The notes under the pieces: generated by a model
What the model was told of the DNA's origin: nothing
Seen by the model: the letters and a program-made list of their open reading frames with translations, nothing else
The model's database searches: none
NCBI GenBank assembly: GCA_035236585.1
Contig: CP141128.1
Coordinates: 30,099,618-30,163,617 of the forward strand
Source of the DNA: Warburgia ugandensis
Taxonomy: Eukaryota; Streptophyta; Magnoliopsida; Canellales; Canellaceae
DNA length: 64,000 bases
Direction: 5' to 3'
Shown here: one piece after another, positions 1 through 13,042 of the stretch
Layout of the letters: every line of letters starts with the position of its first letter
How positions within the stretch are numbered: the stretch's first letter is position 1
Made by a program: the position numbers and the translations under genes

Positions 1-1095
1 ACATCGATCACTGGCATATGGTGGTTGTCAGGGAGCACCATGTGTCTAGGTGGCCTACTCAAGTAGTTAGTTAGAGGGAGAAGAGGAAGGGGGAAGGGAA
101 GGGAGAGAGAGGAATGGATTGGCACACTGATAGTGCTATGAAGGCCAAAAGAGGACAATAGGTAGAAGTGTTTTGACTAAGCTTGCTTGCCATCAACGAC
201 AGAGTGAGGAAGATGGAAGAGAGCAGAAGGGAGCACATGCTAGTGAGCCAATGGGAGAAGAGGGAGAGGGACTGGCGTGGCCAATTGGGCTACACCAGTC
301 AGAAAGAAGAGAACGAGAGAGACCAGGAGAGAAAGTGTAAGTGGGTTTAAGCCGGTGTTTGGTGGCCCTTGGCATAGCCGCTGATTGGGGCTAGACTCTA
401 GAGAAAATAAAGGGGGAAAGAAGCATGTTACCATCTAAGGGTAAAGGGGAAGAGGAATTCTAGTGCAACCTAGATCTGGCAGGCATGCTCGATTTTCCAT
501 TGTGTTGAAAATAGGGAAAGAACAGGGGACAATTGAGGATGTTCTTGAAGAGAAAAGGGCTTTTGGTTTTTTTTTTTTTTGGCCTGCATTGGGGAAGGCG
601 AAACATGCTAGCCTTGTTGGGTTGGCTGTGATCCAAGTCATCAGATGCCACTAAAGAAGATGACGAAGGGGAGCTCACCGACGGGAATTGAAAGGAGTGG
701 GTGGACATTGTGTTTGTCTCCCTTCCTTCAATATCCGCCATTCTTTTCTATTTTCAGGTCACCATATGATGCTGAATAGCTAGATGATGTAGTGTCAAGC
801 CCAACTCCATGCATCGCGGGTCAATCTGCTATGTAAAGCAAGATGTGGGTGCCATTATCAATTTAGAGCCCCTTAAAATTAGTAAAAAAATGGGGATTTT
901 CTACCCCCCTCTCCATTTCGCACAAAATTAGTGTTGTTGGAATTGTCTTGGGACATAATTTCCATTTTTGATAGTTTCAAATCCAAATTTTGAGTTTTCA
1001 AAGGGTCAATTCCTTAGAATTCAATTTTTAATTTTATTCTAATTAAAATATATTATAATTACACAAAGAATAACTGAAAATTAAAGGTTGTTACA
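1..1095 (-). mobile_element. Partial LTR (3' LTR of a minus-strand gypsy-like element)
   Basis: Read on the minus strand, an LTR begins at 1095 with TGTAACAACC, directly after a purine-rich tract, and runs off the left edge of the window. The part seen would be the promoter-proximal side. It includes a GA-rich stretch near 60-110 and a poly-T run near 565-580. Short reading frames at 193-741 overlap on both strands and resemble no known protein, so I treat them as chance. The assignment rests on the adjacent polypurine tract and on general similarity to the outer part of the solo LTR at 38005-40809. Confidence 0.6.
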
Positions 1096-1120
1096 TTCTT
1101 CCCCGCTTGAAATTTGTTCC
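1096..1120 (-). other. Polypurine tract of the minus-strand LTR element
   Basis: On the minus strand the bases next to the LTR read as a purine run (CAAGCGGGGAAGAA) ending at TGTAACAACC. This is the usual site where plus-strand DNA synthesis is primed in LTR retrotransposons. It fixes the direction of the element and marks 1095 as an LTR edge. Confidence 0.55.
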
Positions 1121-2320
1121 ACGTCATTACTCAGGTTTCTATATATCATTCATCAAATAAGAATAAATTGGATATTCTTTTTGTCTATTTATTTATCTCA
1201 ATTTTAAGTTATGATCTATGCTAGAATGATTTCATGATTTAGTTTAACAAAGGATTTGCTTTCTTGTTTCTCACTTTCTCTCCCTCATATATATATATAT
1301 AGTACATTATGTTACTAATCTTTGGAATTTTTAACTATAACTATTTCTGACCTACATGTTAGAATCATAATTTCTTACTTCTACCCTTTTTCTTATATGT
1401 TTCTCTTCTAATTATCTTTGTATAAGTGTCTTAGTCTAATTTTCTAACTAGGTTTCGACACAAAATCCTGAGATTTCATATTCTTTTCTTTTAAACCCTT
1501 TTTATATCTATGTCATTTATCATCAAAATTCCATTGAATTGTCAAATTTTCTAGTCTAACCAAGTTCTTTGAAGAGGGTTGATAATCTCCAAGTTTATCC
1601 TTTTATAAAGAACTTGATTCAAACTCATTATCAATCCTAACATCAACCATTCCTAAGATTTATCTTTGGACGGTCACCCTACCATATTTATTTTTTTATT
1701 ATTTTTTATCCACTATCTCTTCACAGTAGTTATTCTCTGCCCCATTTCCATTCTTCTCTAACTATATTTTACTAAATGATCTTATGGATATTTTGCTATG
1801 TTGGTCTAAATTCATTATTTAGACTTAAATTACTATTATAAATTGTTTATCTCCTCTACATCAACCCTATTGTGTTTCATAGCTAAATTTTTTACTACTA
1901 ATCTTCCATGACACCTCAATTATTAGCAGTAAAAGTCCACTACATATTGAGACTAATCCAATGAATCCAAGTTTCTAAGGGATTTTTAGTATTATAAACA
2001 TCTCCTAATCTTTATATAATGACTCTCAACTTAGTATTATATTAGAGTTGTTGTAATCTCCAAGCTCTATAATGATCATCCAAGTTACACCTTGAACTCT
2101 TAAGAGATTGTCCATGAAAATGGATCTTCCATCACATACCAATGCTTTCACTTAATGATACTACTCCGCTCTCATATTTTGAATCATTTCCTCCAAAAAT
2201 CATACTACTCCATAAGATACTCTCTCTTCTTCTTACTTTTCACAAGGACTACTCTCCCTATTTTGTGGACTCTTGATAATTTTTTTATGCTGTGACAGGT
2301 TGTGAGTGGATTGAATTTGA
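1121..2320 (-). mobile_element. Short interior of minus-strand LTR element, no genes seen
   Basis: About 1.2 kb lies between the polypurine tract near 1096 and the primer-binding site at 2321-2332. It is AT-rich, and I see no reading frame resembling gag or pol. The element is therefore either internally deleted or a non-autonomous type that relies on proteins from another element. The interior boundaries are supported by the tract and primer site; the absence of genes is direct observation. Confidence 0.5.
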
Positions 2321-2332
2321 GCTCTGATACCA
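2321..2332 (-). promoter_or_regulatory. Primer-binding site, initiator-Met tRNA type
   Basis: The minus strand reads TGGTATCAGAGC, the classic match to the 3' end of plant initiator methionine tRNA that primes reverse transcription in many Ty3/gypsy and copia elements. It sits 3 bases inside the LTR edge at 2336. Confidence 0.8.
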
Positions 2333-2335
2333 AAA

Positions 2336-5300
2336 TGATACACCCGGGGTTTTTAAAATACTTTTCAAAAACCATATTGAAATTCGAGATATCCCTTGCT
2401 TGAAATTCTTTTCATACATACAATAGCAAAAAAAATTATTTATCGAAGAGCCTTTCTGAAAATCCTAAGTGTTGTTTCTCACACAAACACAAGGATTTTA
2501 TGGTGAAATGAATGTTTCATTTCTACCAAAACTTTGAGTGAGTTTCCTCTAATTTTGGACATATGCGCATTTGACTCATGCATATGGAGCACCTAATAGA
2601 CAATACAAATAATTTTTATTGTTTTGAAAACAAATACATAAAAACTTATCGCATCCCACAACCACCAGTCACAACCATATCACAACATATTCCACTAAAT
2701 ACAATACATTTGCATTTTTCAATAAATCATAAAGCCAACCTCAAGTTGTAAAAGCTCACCCTTCAAACACTGGATAATTTCAATTTTTTGAAATTTCAAA
2801 CTTCCCATCCGCTTTCACGTTCAACCTATTCATCCTTCTATTCTAAATCTTCAACTCTGAGACATTGTAAACAATTACAATGTCTAAGCTAGCACATGCT
2901 TATGTAGATAGAATGTCACTATTTTGTCATACAGTACATGATTTTAATCAACACATTTTGAGAATTTATAATACTTAAACAAAACCCATGATGTTTCAAA
3001 TTAAGTACTCATGCCAAAATTATAAATTCTCAAATCATACATTTATGAAATTAGTTTATAGGTGCAATTCAATACAGTTGATGAATCATAAGTTTATCAT
3101 GATTTGAAAAAATATTATTGCCTTTCTTTTTCTTGAGGATTTAAGCATTTTAAGAAGCTTTTATTGTCACATGAACAGTTAACTATACTATGACCATTTC
3201 CAATGATTAAAGACATAAGCATTCTAAATTCATTCACGATATAATAGTTCTCCAAGATCATTCACCATACTTGATTATTCAAGTTATCCTTATAAATGTC
3301 TAGGTTGTTTGTCATTCGATGGTTAAATAAACTTATGAGGATTGAGGTATCTAATATTCTCATTATCATGTGTAAAGGTAGTTATCTAACATCTTAGTCT
3401 TCACAAATAGAATGCATTTTCATATGTAAGAAGAAATCAGTACATGGTAATGTAGAATTGCTCATAATGCTAAAGCAATCTAACACCTTAGTAAGCTAAT
3501 TGGTGTACGTTTTAATTTTTCTCACAAGAACATGAATGCATTGTAGTAGATGCATGCAAGTAAGGCCAATCACACAAGGAATCTCATAGTTTTGTTTGTT
3601 AAGTTGATCTCATTTAAACAATTTAGCTTAGCCAAAACAATTGGATTTAACCTAGACTATGTCTTGAAACTAACATGGAAACTACAAATGCATAAAATTA
3701 GAAACTATCTAAATTTAGTACATACTAAAACTAAACATGGAAACTCACTAAAGCTTCTCTAACATGCAAATTAACATAGACAACGATCAACTAATGCCTA
3801 AACATGACCTAATCTAAGAAATCAAAGCAAGTAAACTTATCATGAAATGCATGATTTAAACATGGAAAGTGCATGAAATAAAGTAATCTAAAGTGCATGA
3901 ATGAAACATGGATTTAGGTCTAAAATAGGATGCAGCCTAAGCTACCATGGAATGCATGAATCGAACTTGACTTAAAGCATGGCAATCTAATCTAAATCAA
4001 GAAATCATCTGAAGGGAAACACTTCAAAACCATGTGCATGAATCATGAATTTGTGTGCATGGTTTAAGTGTGTTTCCTATGGAAGTTAAATGAACCCTTA
4101 ATCCATAATGGATAACATGGAAACTAAACATGAAAATAAATTGAAACAGCCCTGAAATACTAAATTAAAAATAATTGAAAGAACCATGAACAATAAGCAA
4201 ATAACATGAATCATAAACTTTCCATTAATTATATTCAATAACATGTGTTTACAAGAGTGGCATGTATTCTCCAAGTGGGGTGCACACTTTTCTTTAAATC
4301 CAAAAAAAAAAAAATTAAACCACTTCCTTTATCATCCAATAATCAATCTATAGTAATCATGCCTAGATTCCCAAAAGAGATCAAAAGAAAACAAGAGGGG
4401 AAAAGATGGAAAAGAGAGTAAGAAATGGTAAGGAACATGAGGAAAAAGATGATCAAGGACTTGATCTAAGAACAACATTCTCTTGGCTGTCACTACAAGA
4501 GAGTTGTAGCCCTTAGATTTAGGGATCTAAGACTGAAACAAGTGGGCAAAGAAACAAAAAATTGAGGACTTAAAGCAAGAAACTACAGCATGGAATCAAG
4601 GAATAAATCAAGGACAAGAACACATGGAATTAAAAAGAAAGAATATCAAAAGACAAGGAAAGGAATAGCAAAACCAACCTGTATTAGATTGCAAAGCAAA
4701 GAAGAGGAATAATCCAAAGAGGAGGCATGGAACATTGCTGCTACAAGGAAGATTGTGTAGGAAATCCCTATTATGAGAACAAGGCGCCACCTTTTTAGGA
4801 GGGCATCCTCCCCTTCACCAATGTGTTTTTTTCTTTTTGAAAACATTTGAATGTTTTATATATCGGGCACTTTCTAATCTTGATGATATGTTGATCCTAA
4901 CGTTGAGATCTAAAGGATGAGATGGGATATGGAAAGAGATAGAGATGGAGGTGAGAAGGTGGAATTAGAAAGTGGGTAGGTGTCTTGAAGATAGAATTTA
5001 CCAAGGTAGGAAGGTGGGAGGTGCCTACTTTTTAGGGTGGGGCATCTTCTAGTTTGTGAAAGTCATGGGAACCATAAAGGGGCTGAGGTGGAAAAGAGAA
5101 AGAAATAAAGAAAAATAGAGGAGAAAGGAAAGAGGAAAAGAGAGAAATAGAAGGTGGTGGAGTGGATGAGGTAAGAAAGAGAGGGAGGTGTCCTCCTACT
5201 TTCTAGGAGTTAGATGTAAAACTCCTTTCTTTAAGGTATTTCATGTGCAAACCTTAGTAGGGAGTGGGATGTGAGAGGAAAGAGAGATAAGGGAAGAGAG

Positions 5301-5889
5301 AGAGATAGAGAAAGAATTAGGACTCTTCCCCTATTAGTCTATCTTGCCTGCTAGTTTGACTTTCATCCAACTATTTCCTAATTATCCTTTTAAATACCCA
5401 CTTTTATCTTAGGATAATTAAGTGAAATTCTCCTCCAATAGTATCTCTTGATGTAGCATTGGCTTAATCAGCATTGATGGCTTACTTTGAAGGCTCATTT
5501 GGCTTGGCTTCATCTCTCACATCCTTAGCTTTGATGGCTTGGCTTGTCTTCCTTATCTTATCACCTTCTCTCATAGCTTATATGGTTAAGGTGGCTTGAA
5601 TGGATCTCATGCATAGGTCGTGGAAATGTATGGCATATGCTCAAACCCATTTTAATCATCTTTGTCTCTTCCAATTGATTCTCTAAGGTCAAATATGTAA
5701 ACAACAAAAGTTAGGGGCATGTAGACCTCAGTTCATAATACAAAAATTGGAACCCACATCATCATGGAAAACTAATTGCTCTAAATCACAATGGCATACC
5801 ATCCTACCATTTGGGACTAGACTAGACTCTTGAGTTAGCATGCCCAGCATGTTGAAAATACATGAAACCTGTGCTTTTAGGGTCTTGCA
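2336..5889 (-). mobile_element. LTR, minus strand (about 3.55 kb), 5' LTR of the element
   Basis: The plus-strand copy opens with TGATACACCCGGG just beyond the primer-binding site, and a plausible outer end is TTGCA at 5889 (minus-strand start TGCAAGACCC). The inner edge is well supported; the outer edge is an inference from the TG..CA rule, because its sequence does not visibly match the start of the partial LTR at 1-1095. A hairpin lies at 2860-2885. A GA-rich stretch covers about 5090-5310. Small reading frames at 3550-3762 and 4608-4846 look like nothing known. Confidence 0.5.
2860..2885 (-). other. LTR stem-loop (11-bp arms)
   Basis: Perfect inverted repeat AGACATTGTAA / TTACAATGTCT with a 4-base loop, 525 bp from the inner (3') LTR end. 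It is one of seven hairpins found at a matching place in the LTRs of this window. Confidence 0.75.
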
Positions 5890-8430
5890 TCACCCACTAC
5901 TACTACAACCTCTATGTTGGCACGTGGTACCCTCACGGCCATGACTTACCAGACCTCATGTAGGCTACCTGACTACCACTCAGAGCACTTCCCCATGAGA
6001 AGGTACTCCTATGGCCCTGCCATCTCAATCATAGGGATGATTCCAATCTCATGTATCTTAGAGGTTACTGGCAACTACACCTCCTAACATAGGGTCTTAA
6101 GACTTACGGCACACCTACATAGTAGCACTTGCCAATAGCAATCTAGGACTTAGGACACTAGGAATGACTAGACAAAACATTGGTAAAATCCATATCCACA
6201 AGGACTTATAGCTACTCATAGAGTGTGCCTAAAACATTGATGAAACCATAATTATCAAGGCTTATAGTTGCTCATGGAGCATCTACTTAAACATCAACAA
6301 ATCTACAAACATCAGAACATATGGCTACTTGTGGAGTGCCTGCCCAAATCATAAATCATATAAATCTCCAAAATCATTTCATGAAGGAAAAACCACTATT
6401 TCAAAGTTTTATGAGAAATCATTCAAATCTATTCATTCTCAGCCCATATACTTGACAAGCTGTAAAAATATCTCTTCATCAGCATTCAAAACATGCATTC
6501 TTTATTGAAATATTAGATAATAAATTTTCAATTCCCAAAAGTATGCATCCATTGCAATGATTATAAAGGATAAATCTTTAAACGATATTGTAAAAATTCA
6601 TGCTGCTAAGTGGACCATAGTTAAATTAATGATATAGCCTTTATTAGTAAAGATAAGCATGTTATAACTGAAGGTCATGGCTTGTAAATATCTATTGCGT
6701 TCTTCCATGGCATTTAGACATCATTCCTAAGTTTACATATAAGTCATTTCATATGAATATGAATATTTGCAATACTACATATTAGTAGCTAGCTCATTGC
6801 AAGAAATAGTAGCAAAAAAATTAGGGTAAAATATACCTAATTAAGGTCTACTGATTACACAATTATTATTCTATCTGTTAGTTGTAAAGACCTGAGGATT
6901 ATTCCCTCTAGCTTCTAGTTTTGAGTACAAACTATGAACTTAGCATATTAAATTTTCTTCTATCTTGGAAGCAATCATTACATCATTCTTAAGTTGTTAA
7001 GCTACAAGTATGACATCTTCTAGTAAATTTGCTTAGGTCTTCTTATAGTTCAACCATGTAAGCAACTCTAAATTCTTTACTTCATTACTGATGTACTTAT
7101 TAGCATTCTGTATTATTTGAGAATTCCAAATGTTATAGTATCACATGTAGATTTCAACCTTGGTGATCAGTCCAATTACTCTTTTAACCTAATGTTATAA
7201 TTTGGATAAACCAATTATTTTTAAGTTCAATTTGCCCCTATAGCTAGTCCAAAGTAAATCATGTTTTTGAGTATTTCCACCATCAACTAAGCGTGTATAT
7301 GATAAGTTCTAGTCAAAGAGTATAATATCCATTCTTTTGTTTGGGTGATACAACTAGGGTAACATTAACATTTTGTATTTAGATTCAATCATTCATTTTT
7401 TATTTGATAAAGTGAAATGCATAACAAAATAAGCACTAAATTTATCACATCTTGCCGTAATTTTTAATAATTAAAGGCAATACTCCTCAAATCACCATAT
7501 GCATTAAATCATTCTTATAAGTACCTGGCAATTATTAAACTTTTCAAAATAGCGAATCTTAATCCACCTACATCGTATATTGTTTATCCTTGATTCTAGT
7601 GTGTACCTCCTTTAGCTCAATCTATCGATTGACCAATTCATAGGTTTCATTGTCAATCCATAGGTACGGTTCCAATCATTTCTCTATCACTGATTAGTGT
7701 ACCCTAAAAGCAAAGATATATTGATCTATAACTCCAACCATGGAACCACTACAAATCAGAAAGAGATGTAGTGCCTAATCTCATAGATCTGGCATTAGAT
7801 GGTCAATCAACAGTCATAACCTAGGAGTGGCCTACATATGTCATTGTTCTAGGGGTTTGGTGATTGATCTACTGTCATATTAGAACAAATAATTGAATCA
7901 AATATGAATCTAGGAGTATGTTTCACAAATATATGGTTAGATCAAGATGAAGGGCTAGATTTGATCACATACCAAATCATTCATTGTGAGATCTACATTT
8001 AGATCAAATTGGGAGCTTATATTGATGGCAGATCTAAGCATTAAGTGGTTTGTTTAGTGACCAATCTAGGGTTGGATCAGTCACAAATTTGATGTTTAGT
8101 GACCAATCTAGGGTTAGATGAAGATGAATAGACCAGATCAATAGCAAATGTGGGTTTTGGTGACCGGTCATTGGTCAAATCGTGTGAGGGTTCACAAATC
8201 AATCATAGATCTAACTTTTGGAGATAGATCGAAAGTCAGATCAAGGTGAATGAGCTGATCATTTATAGATCTACCATTCGAAGATAGATCAACAGTTGGA
8301 TCATGGAAAAATCTACATATCAATCATAGATCTATCATTTGGGGATAGAACATCTGAATAAGTTTGATTCTTTATCAGATAGTAAAAACCCTTTTTACAG
8401 AGATCTCTTCCCTCTCTTTGGGATCAAAGG
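5890..8430. repeat. LTR-like leftover sequence without genes
   Basis: This stretch resembles the middle parts of the LTRs elsewhere in the window (the 5920-6330 part recalls 38820-38930 and 54940-55080). It has no convincing reading frame. A possible outer LTR edge, ...TTTTTACA at about 8392, stands just before the satellite begins. I could not find matching ends or a target-site duplication, so no element is assigned. Confidence 0.35.
8051..8345. repeat. Short tandem repeats (43 bp and about 61 bp)
   Basis: The phrase TTTAGTGACCAATCTAGGGT occurs twice, 43 bp apart (8052 and about 8095). Further on, a phrase starting AGATCTA and ending GATAGATC recurs three times (near 8206, 8268 and 8328), a period of about 61 bp. 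The repeats are imperfect and lie just before the large satellite, but they are a different sequence. Confidence 0.6.
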
Positions 8431-11400
8431 ATGTTGTCAATCTAACCAATGATTTTCATAAAATCATTGGATCTCAATGATCCAATCATTAATTTTGTGA
8501 GATGATTAGGTCCCATCCATCCAACCATCAATTTTCATCTAATTATCATATCTCATCAATTCAATAATTGATTTCTTGATCTAAAGGTTGATTTTCATGT
8601 AATCAATGAATCTGTTGATATGCCAATTGATTATTATTAAATTATAAATCATTGAATATCATTGATCTGATTGTGAATTCCATCATATCATTAGATCTCA
8701 TGATCAAACTATTCATTTGCGGCAAATCATCGAATCAAGTCAATTCAAAACTTTGTTTTAACCAAAATATAGAATCTCCTCAATCCAATTGTCAAATTTC
8801 TTGTATCATCAAATCTTGTTGATCCAACCATTGATTTTTATATAAAAAAATAATAATCTTATTGGTCGATCCTTGATTAAATCCAATTGGTCTAACACTT
8901 TATTTTCTACAACTCATCAGATGTCATCAAACCCTCATTTCTTATGCATCAAATCAATGGATCACATAAATCCAATTGTCTATTTTCATTAGATAGTTGA
9001 ATCTCATCCATCCAACCACCAACTTTCAATAAATTATGAAATCTCATTGATCCAATCATTGATTTTCATCAAATTGTCGAACCTCAATGGTCCTAACCTT
9101 GATTTTCATTAAATCACTAGATCTCATCAATCCACAATACACTCATCAAGTTATTAGATCTTGTTGATCTAACCATTAATTTTCATCAAACATTGGATCT
9201 CGTCAATCAACCATTAATTTCCATCCAATCATTTTATCTCGTCAATGAAACTATTAATTTTCATTAAATCTTGGAATCTTATCAACTCAATGAACCTTGT
9301 AAACAAAAAAATGGAATTTAAAAAAATGATCGGAGCTCAGCAATTCAATCATTATTTTTGTGGAATCAAGTATATCTGATTGCTAACTTTGACAAAATTG
9401 CTAAAGCTCATAGATCTAACCTTTCATTTTCATCAAATCAACTTATTTGATCAATGATAACTTTGATTTTCATTTAAAAGATTTAACCATCAATTTTCAT
9501 TATATTACTAGATCTCATCAATTCGACCATTGCTTATCATTAAATCACTTGATATCATAAATTAGATTGTTCCTTTTCATTAAATCATTAGATCTCATTA
9601 ACCAGATAGTAATTTTTCTCAAATAATCAAATCACATTAGTTCAACCATTAATTTTCATAATATCGTTGATGCAATTATTGATCTTTATCTAACCTTTGG
9701 ATCTTGTAGTTCCAATCATTTGATTTCATCAAATCATTAAATGTGATTTATCTTACTATTTATATTAAACAAGTCGTTAGACCTCGTTCATCCGACCATT
9801 AATTTTGAGTAAATCACCATATATCATTTATCCAACTGTTCATTTCTATCACATCATTGGATCTAATCAACTTGACCAATAATTTTTGTCCAATCATACA
9901 ATCTCATGGATTCAGCCAATGATCTCTACAAGTCATCAAATCTCATTGATTTGCCTTTTAATTTTTTGCAAAATCTAGAATTCTATCGACCATAAAATTA
10001 ATTCTAAGGAATGGAAGTGACTCTTCTTCAAGTTCAAAGAATCAAAGGTAATCCTTTCTCAAATAAGAAAAATTAGATGCCATGTTTCTTCAAATTTCTA
10101 AGAACAGGGATTTTCCTTTTTCAAATTAGATACTTTTAGAGGTGACTTTTTGTTAAAACCAAATAATCGAGTTGATCCTTTCTCAAATTTAAAACAACAA
10201 AACGATCTTTCATCAAATCATTGGATCTTATTGATCTAAACCTCCATCTTCATCAAATCACCCAATCTTATCAATTTGACCATTGATTTTTATCAAGTTA
10301 GCAAATCTTGTCCATCTAATGATTAATATTCATTAAATCATTGAATCACATTGGTTTTCAAAACATCACTTTATCAAGTCCTTCCCAAACATTAATTTTC
10401 TTCAAATATGGGATCTTGTCAATTCGCTAAATTAAAATCATTAAATCATTTATCAAATAGTGAGCTTATTTATTTAACCATTAATTTTAATCAATCATTT
10501 GATATTAAAGTCAATTTTCATAAAATCATCGAATGTCCAGATATGACCTTTGACACTTTCATCAACTCATCAAATTTCATCAATACAACCATCCATTTTG
10601 ATCAAATCATTAGATCTAGTTGATTTAGCAATTGATTTTAATTTGATTTGGCCGATCTTCCCTTTAATTTTCTTATTATTTCATGAATTCTAATCAAATC
10701 AACGGATATCAATGATTCGACCACCAATTTGCATTGAATTGTCAAATCTTGTCAAACCATCAATTGATTTTCATCAAAACATCTTATATCATTGATCCAA
10801 ATTATGATTTTCATAATATCATCTTATCTCATTGATCAAACTAATGAATTTGAAGAAATCATCTGATCTCATCCATCGATTTATCAATTTTGCTTAAATT
10901 TTCTTATTTTATCAATCATATAATTTTTTTTTCAAGTTATATGATAATTCATCATAATTAAATTACTTAATATCATCAATCCAATTGTAAATTACATCAA
11001 ATCATTGGTCTCATTTTTCTAACCTTTGACTTTCATTATATCATTTGATATTATCGATTTGATAGTCCATTTTCATTAAATTGTTGAATCTAATAAATTC
11101 AACTATTAATTTTTATTAAATCATTGAATCTCATCAATCTGAATATTTCTTATCATCAAATCATTAGATTTCATCACTTTGAATGTATATTTAATCAAAT
11201 AATTGGATGTCGTTGAACTGACCATCAATTTTAACCCAATTTGTGAGTCTCATATTGAATGTTGATTTTCATTAAATCATTGAGATCTTATTGGTGTAAC
11301 CCTTGATTTTTATCAAATCATTAGATCACGTCAATTTAATTGTTGATTTTTCATCAAATCACCACATCTCGTGAATATAACCAATGATTTTCATCAATCA

Positions 11401-12190
11401 TTTGATCTCTTTGTTACAACAATTGATTTTTATTTTGATGATTATGTCTCATCAATATGACCATCAATATTTATCAAATTATCATATCTCATCAATTTGA
11501 TAATTGATTGTCATAAGAAAATTAGGTTCTCGCTAATCTAAAACTTTATTTTCATTAATTCATTAGATCTCATTGATCTGACCATTGATTTTTATCAAAT
11601 TATAAATCATTCAATATGATTGATCCATTCATCAATTTCCATCATATGAACTCATCAAATATAACCAATGATTTTTATCAAATTATAAATCATTTCATAT
11701 GATTGACCCATTCCTCAATTTCCATCAAATCATCGAATCTTGTCAACTCAAAACTTGGTTTTAATCAAAACCTAGGATCTCCTCAATCTAATTGTCGATT
11801 TCCTTGTATCATTGATCTTATCGATTCGACCATTGATTTTCATAAAATCTTTGAATCTCATCGATTGACCCTTAATTAAATCTAACTAGTTCAATCTTGA
11901 TTTTCATCAATTCATTAGATCTCATCCACTCTGCATTTCTTATACATCAAAGCATAGTATTTCAATTATCTAATGGTTAATTTTCATTAAATCATCAGAC
12001 CTGAAGAATTGTTTCATTGATTTTCATCAAATCATTGAATCTCAACAATCCAACACTTGATTTTCATTAAATTGCTAATTCTCATTCATCTGCCCATGCA
12101 TTTTAATCAAATCTATTAGATCAGCTGTTGGTTTTCATCAAATCTCAATAATTTCATCCTTAGTTTTTATCAAACTAATAGATCTTGTCG
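8430..12190. repeat. Degenerate ~40-bp satellite, block 1
   Basis: Hundreds of short units vary around ATTTTCATCAAATCATTGGA followed by TCTCATTGATCCAACCATTG, all in one orientation. Units drift a great deal and vary in length, so the period is only about 40 bp. A non-satellite landmark rich in CTTTCTCAAAT sits at about 10010-10215 and returns at 20665 and 41036, which shows a larger repeating unit. Open frames such as 10408-10623 are chance gaps between stops. The block ends where a truncated LINE starts. Confidence 0.85.
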
Positions 12191-12434
12191 AGGAGATTCC
12201 ATGGTGCATGCTATTTGCAAATGATATAGTCTTTCTTGATGAGACAAGGGAGGGTGTAAACACAAAGCTAAAGTTAAGGAGAGAAGCATTACAATCTAAA
12301 GGATTTAAAATCAATTAAACTAAGACCAAATATATGGAATGTAATTTTATCAAGGAGAGTAGGAGTGGAATACTAGTTAAGATTGATAACCAAGAAGTCC
12401 CCGTAAAAGATCACTTTTGATACTTAGGATCAAT
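12191..12434 (+). pseudogene. 5'-truncated RTE-like LINE fragment, left half (RT)
   Basis: It matches 45810 onward in the complete LINE of this window, and starts inside the reverse transcriptase domain. The catalytic FADD box reads FAND here (CMLFANDIVFLDET), so the enzyme would be dead even if joined. It is broken at 12434 by insertion of the solo LTR and continues at 16973. I see no target-site duplication for the LINE itself: 5' truncation is normal for LINEs, but the flanking satellite also changes phase. Confidence 0.85.
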
Positions 12435-13034
12435 TGTAATAACCCCAATTTTTGTAATCGATTGAGAAAATCAATAAAGTTTGAGTTTCAGATATTTCGG
12501 GCTGAAATATTAGGGTTATTTAAAATATACCTTTTATAAAAATATAATCAAATCATAAGACATGTAAAATTGAAATTAAACTTAACAAACCTTTCAAAAT
12601 AATTGTAAGCACGACAAATTTTGTATTCGGATGAGAAATCCTTAAGTTTCTTCATTTCTTAGACAAAAGGGGTAAAATAGTAATTTTACCCAAAAATCAA
12701 AATATGAGACATCAAAATATAGAATGGATTGAGAAATATGAATCCAACGCCACTAACTACACTCAAATCCAAGATCATGGGAATAAAACCCAAAATTTTA
12801 TGCATAAATGGCAAAACGGTCTTTTTACACGATGTGGGCCCCACATGGGGCCCATAAGGGACCCAACAACCAATTTTATCAACAGGCCACGTCAATCATG
12901 GGTCAACTAACATCAGCTAGTCTTGGGGAAGAAAAATTAGGCATGGGGAAGAAAAAATGGAGCATGGAAGACTTTCATGTCATTTAATAATAAAAAATAA
13001 AATATTATAATCATGAAAAAAGATCCAAAATGCC

Positions 13035-13042
13035 TATAAATA
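13035..13042 (+). promoter_or_regulatory. TATA box of the 4.5-kb LTR
   Basis: TATAAATA stands 600 bp into the LTR. The copy at 48507 has the same box 545 bp from its start, in the matching context (CTATAAATAC followed by ACCCCAAAA-like sequence), which supports it as the LTR promoter. Confidence 0.6.

Noticed and set aside
2319..2335. Possible tRNA gene near the TGGTATCAGAGC match.
   Set aside because: Only the 12-base primer-binding match is present, with no cloverleaf or internal promoter boxes.
10408..10623. Open frame of 71 codons in the satellite (and 21251-21499, 21721-21918).
   Set aside because: The peptides are translations of the 40-bp repeat, with the same phrases in every copy, and no codon signal separates them from closed frames nearby.
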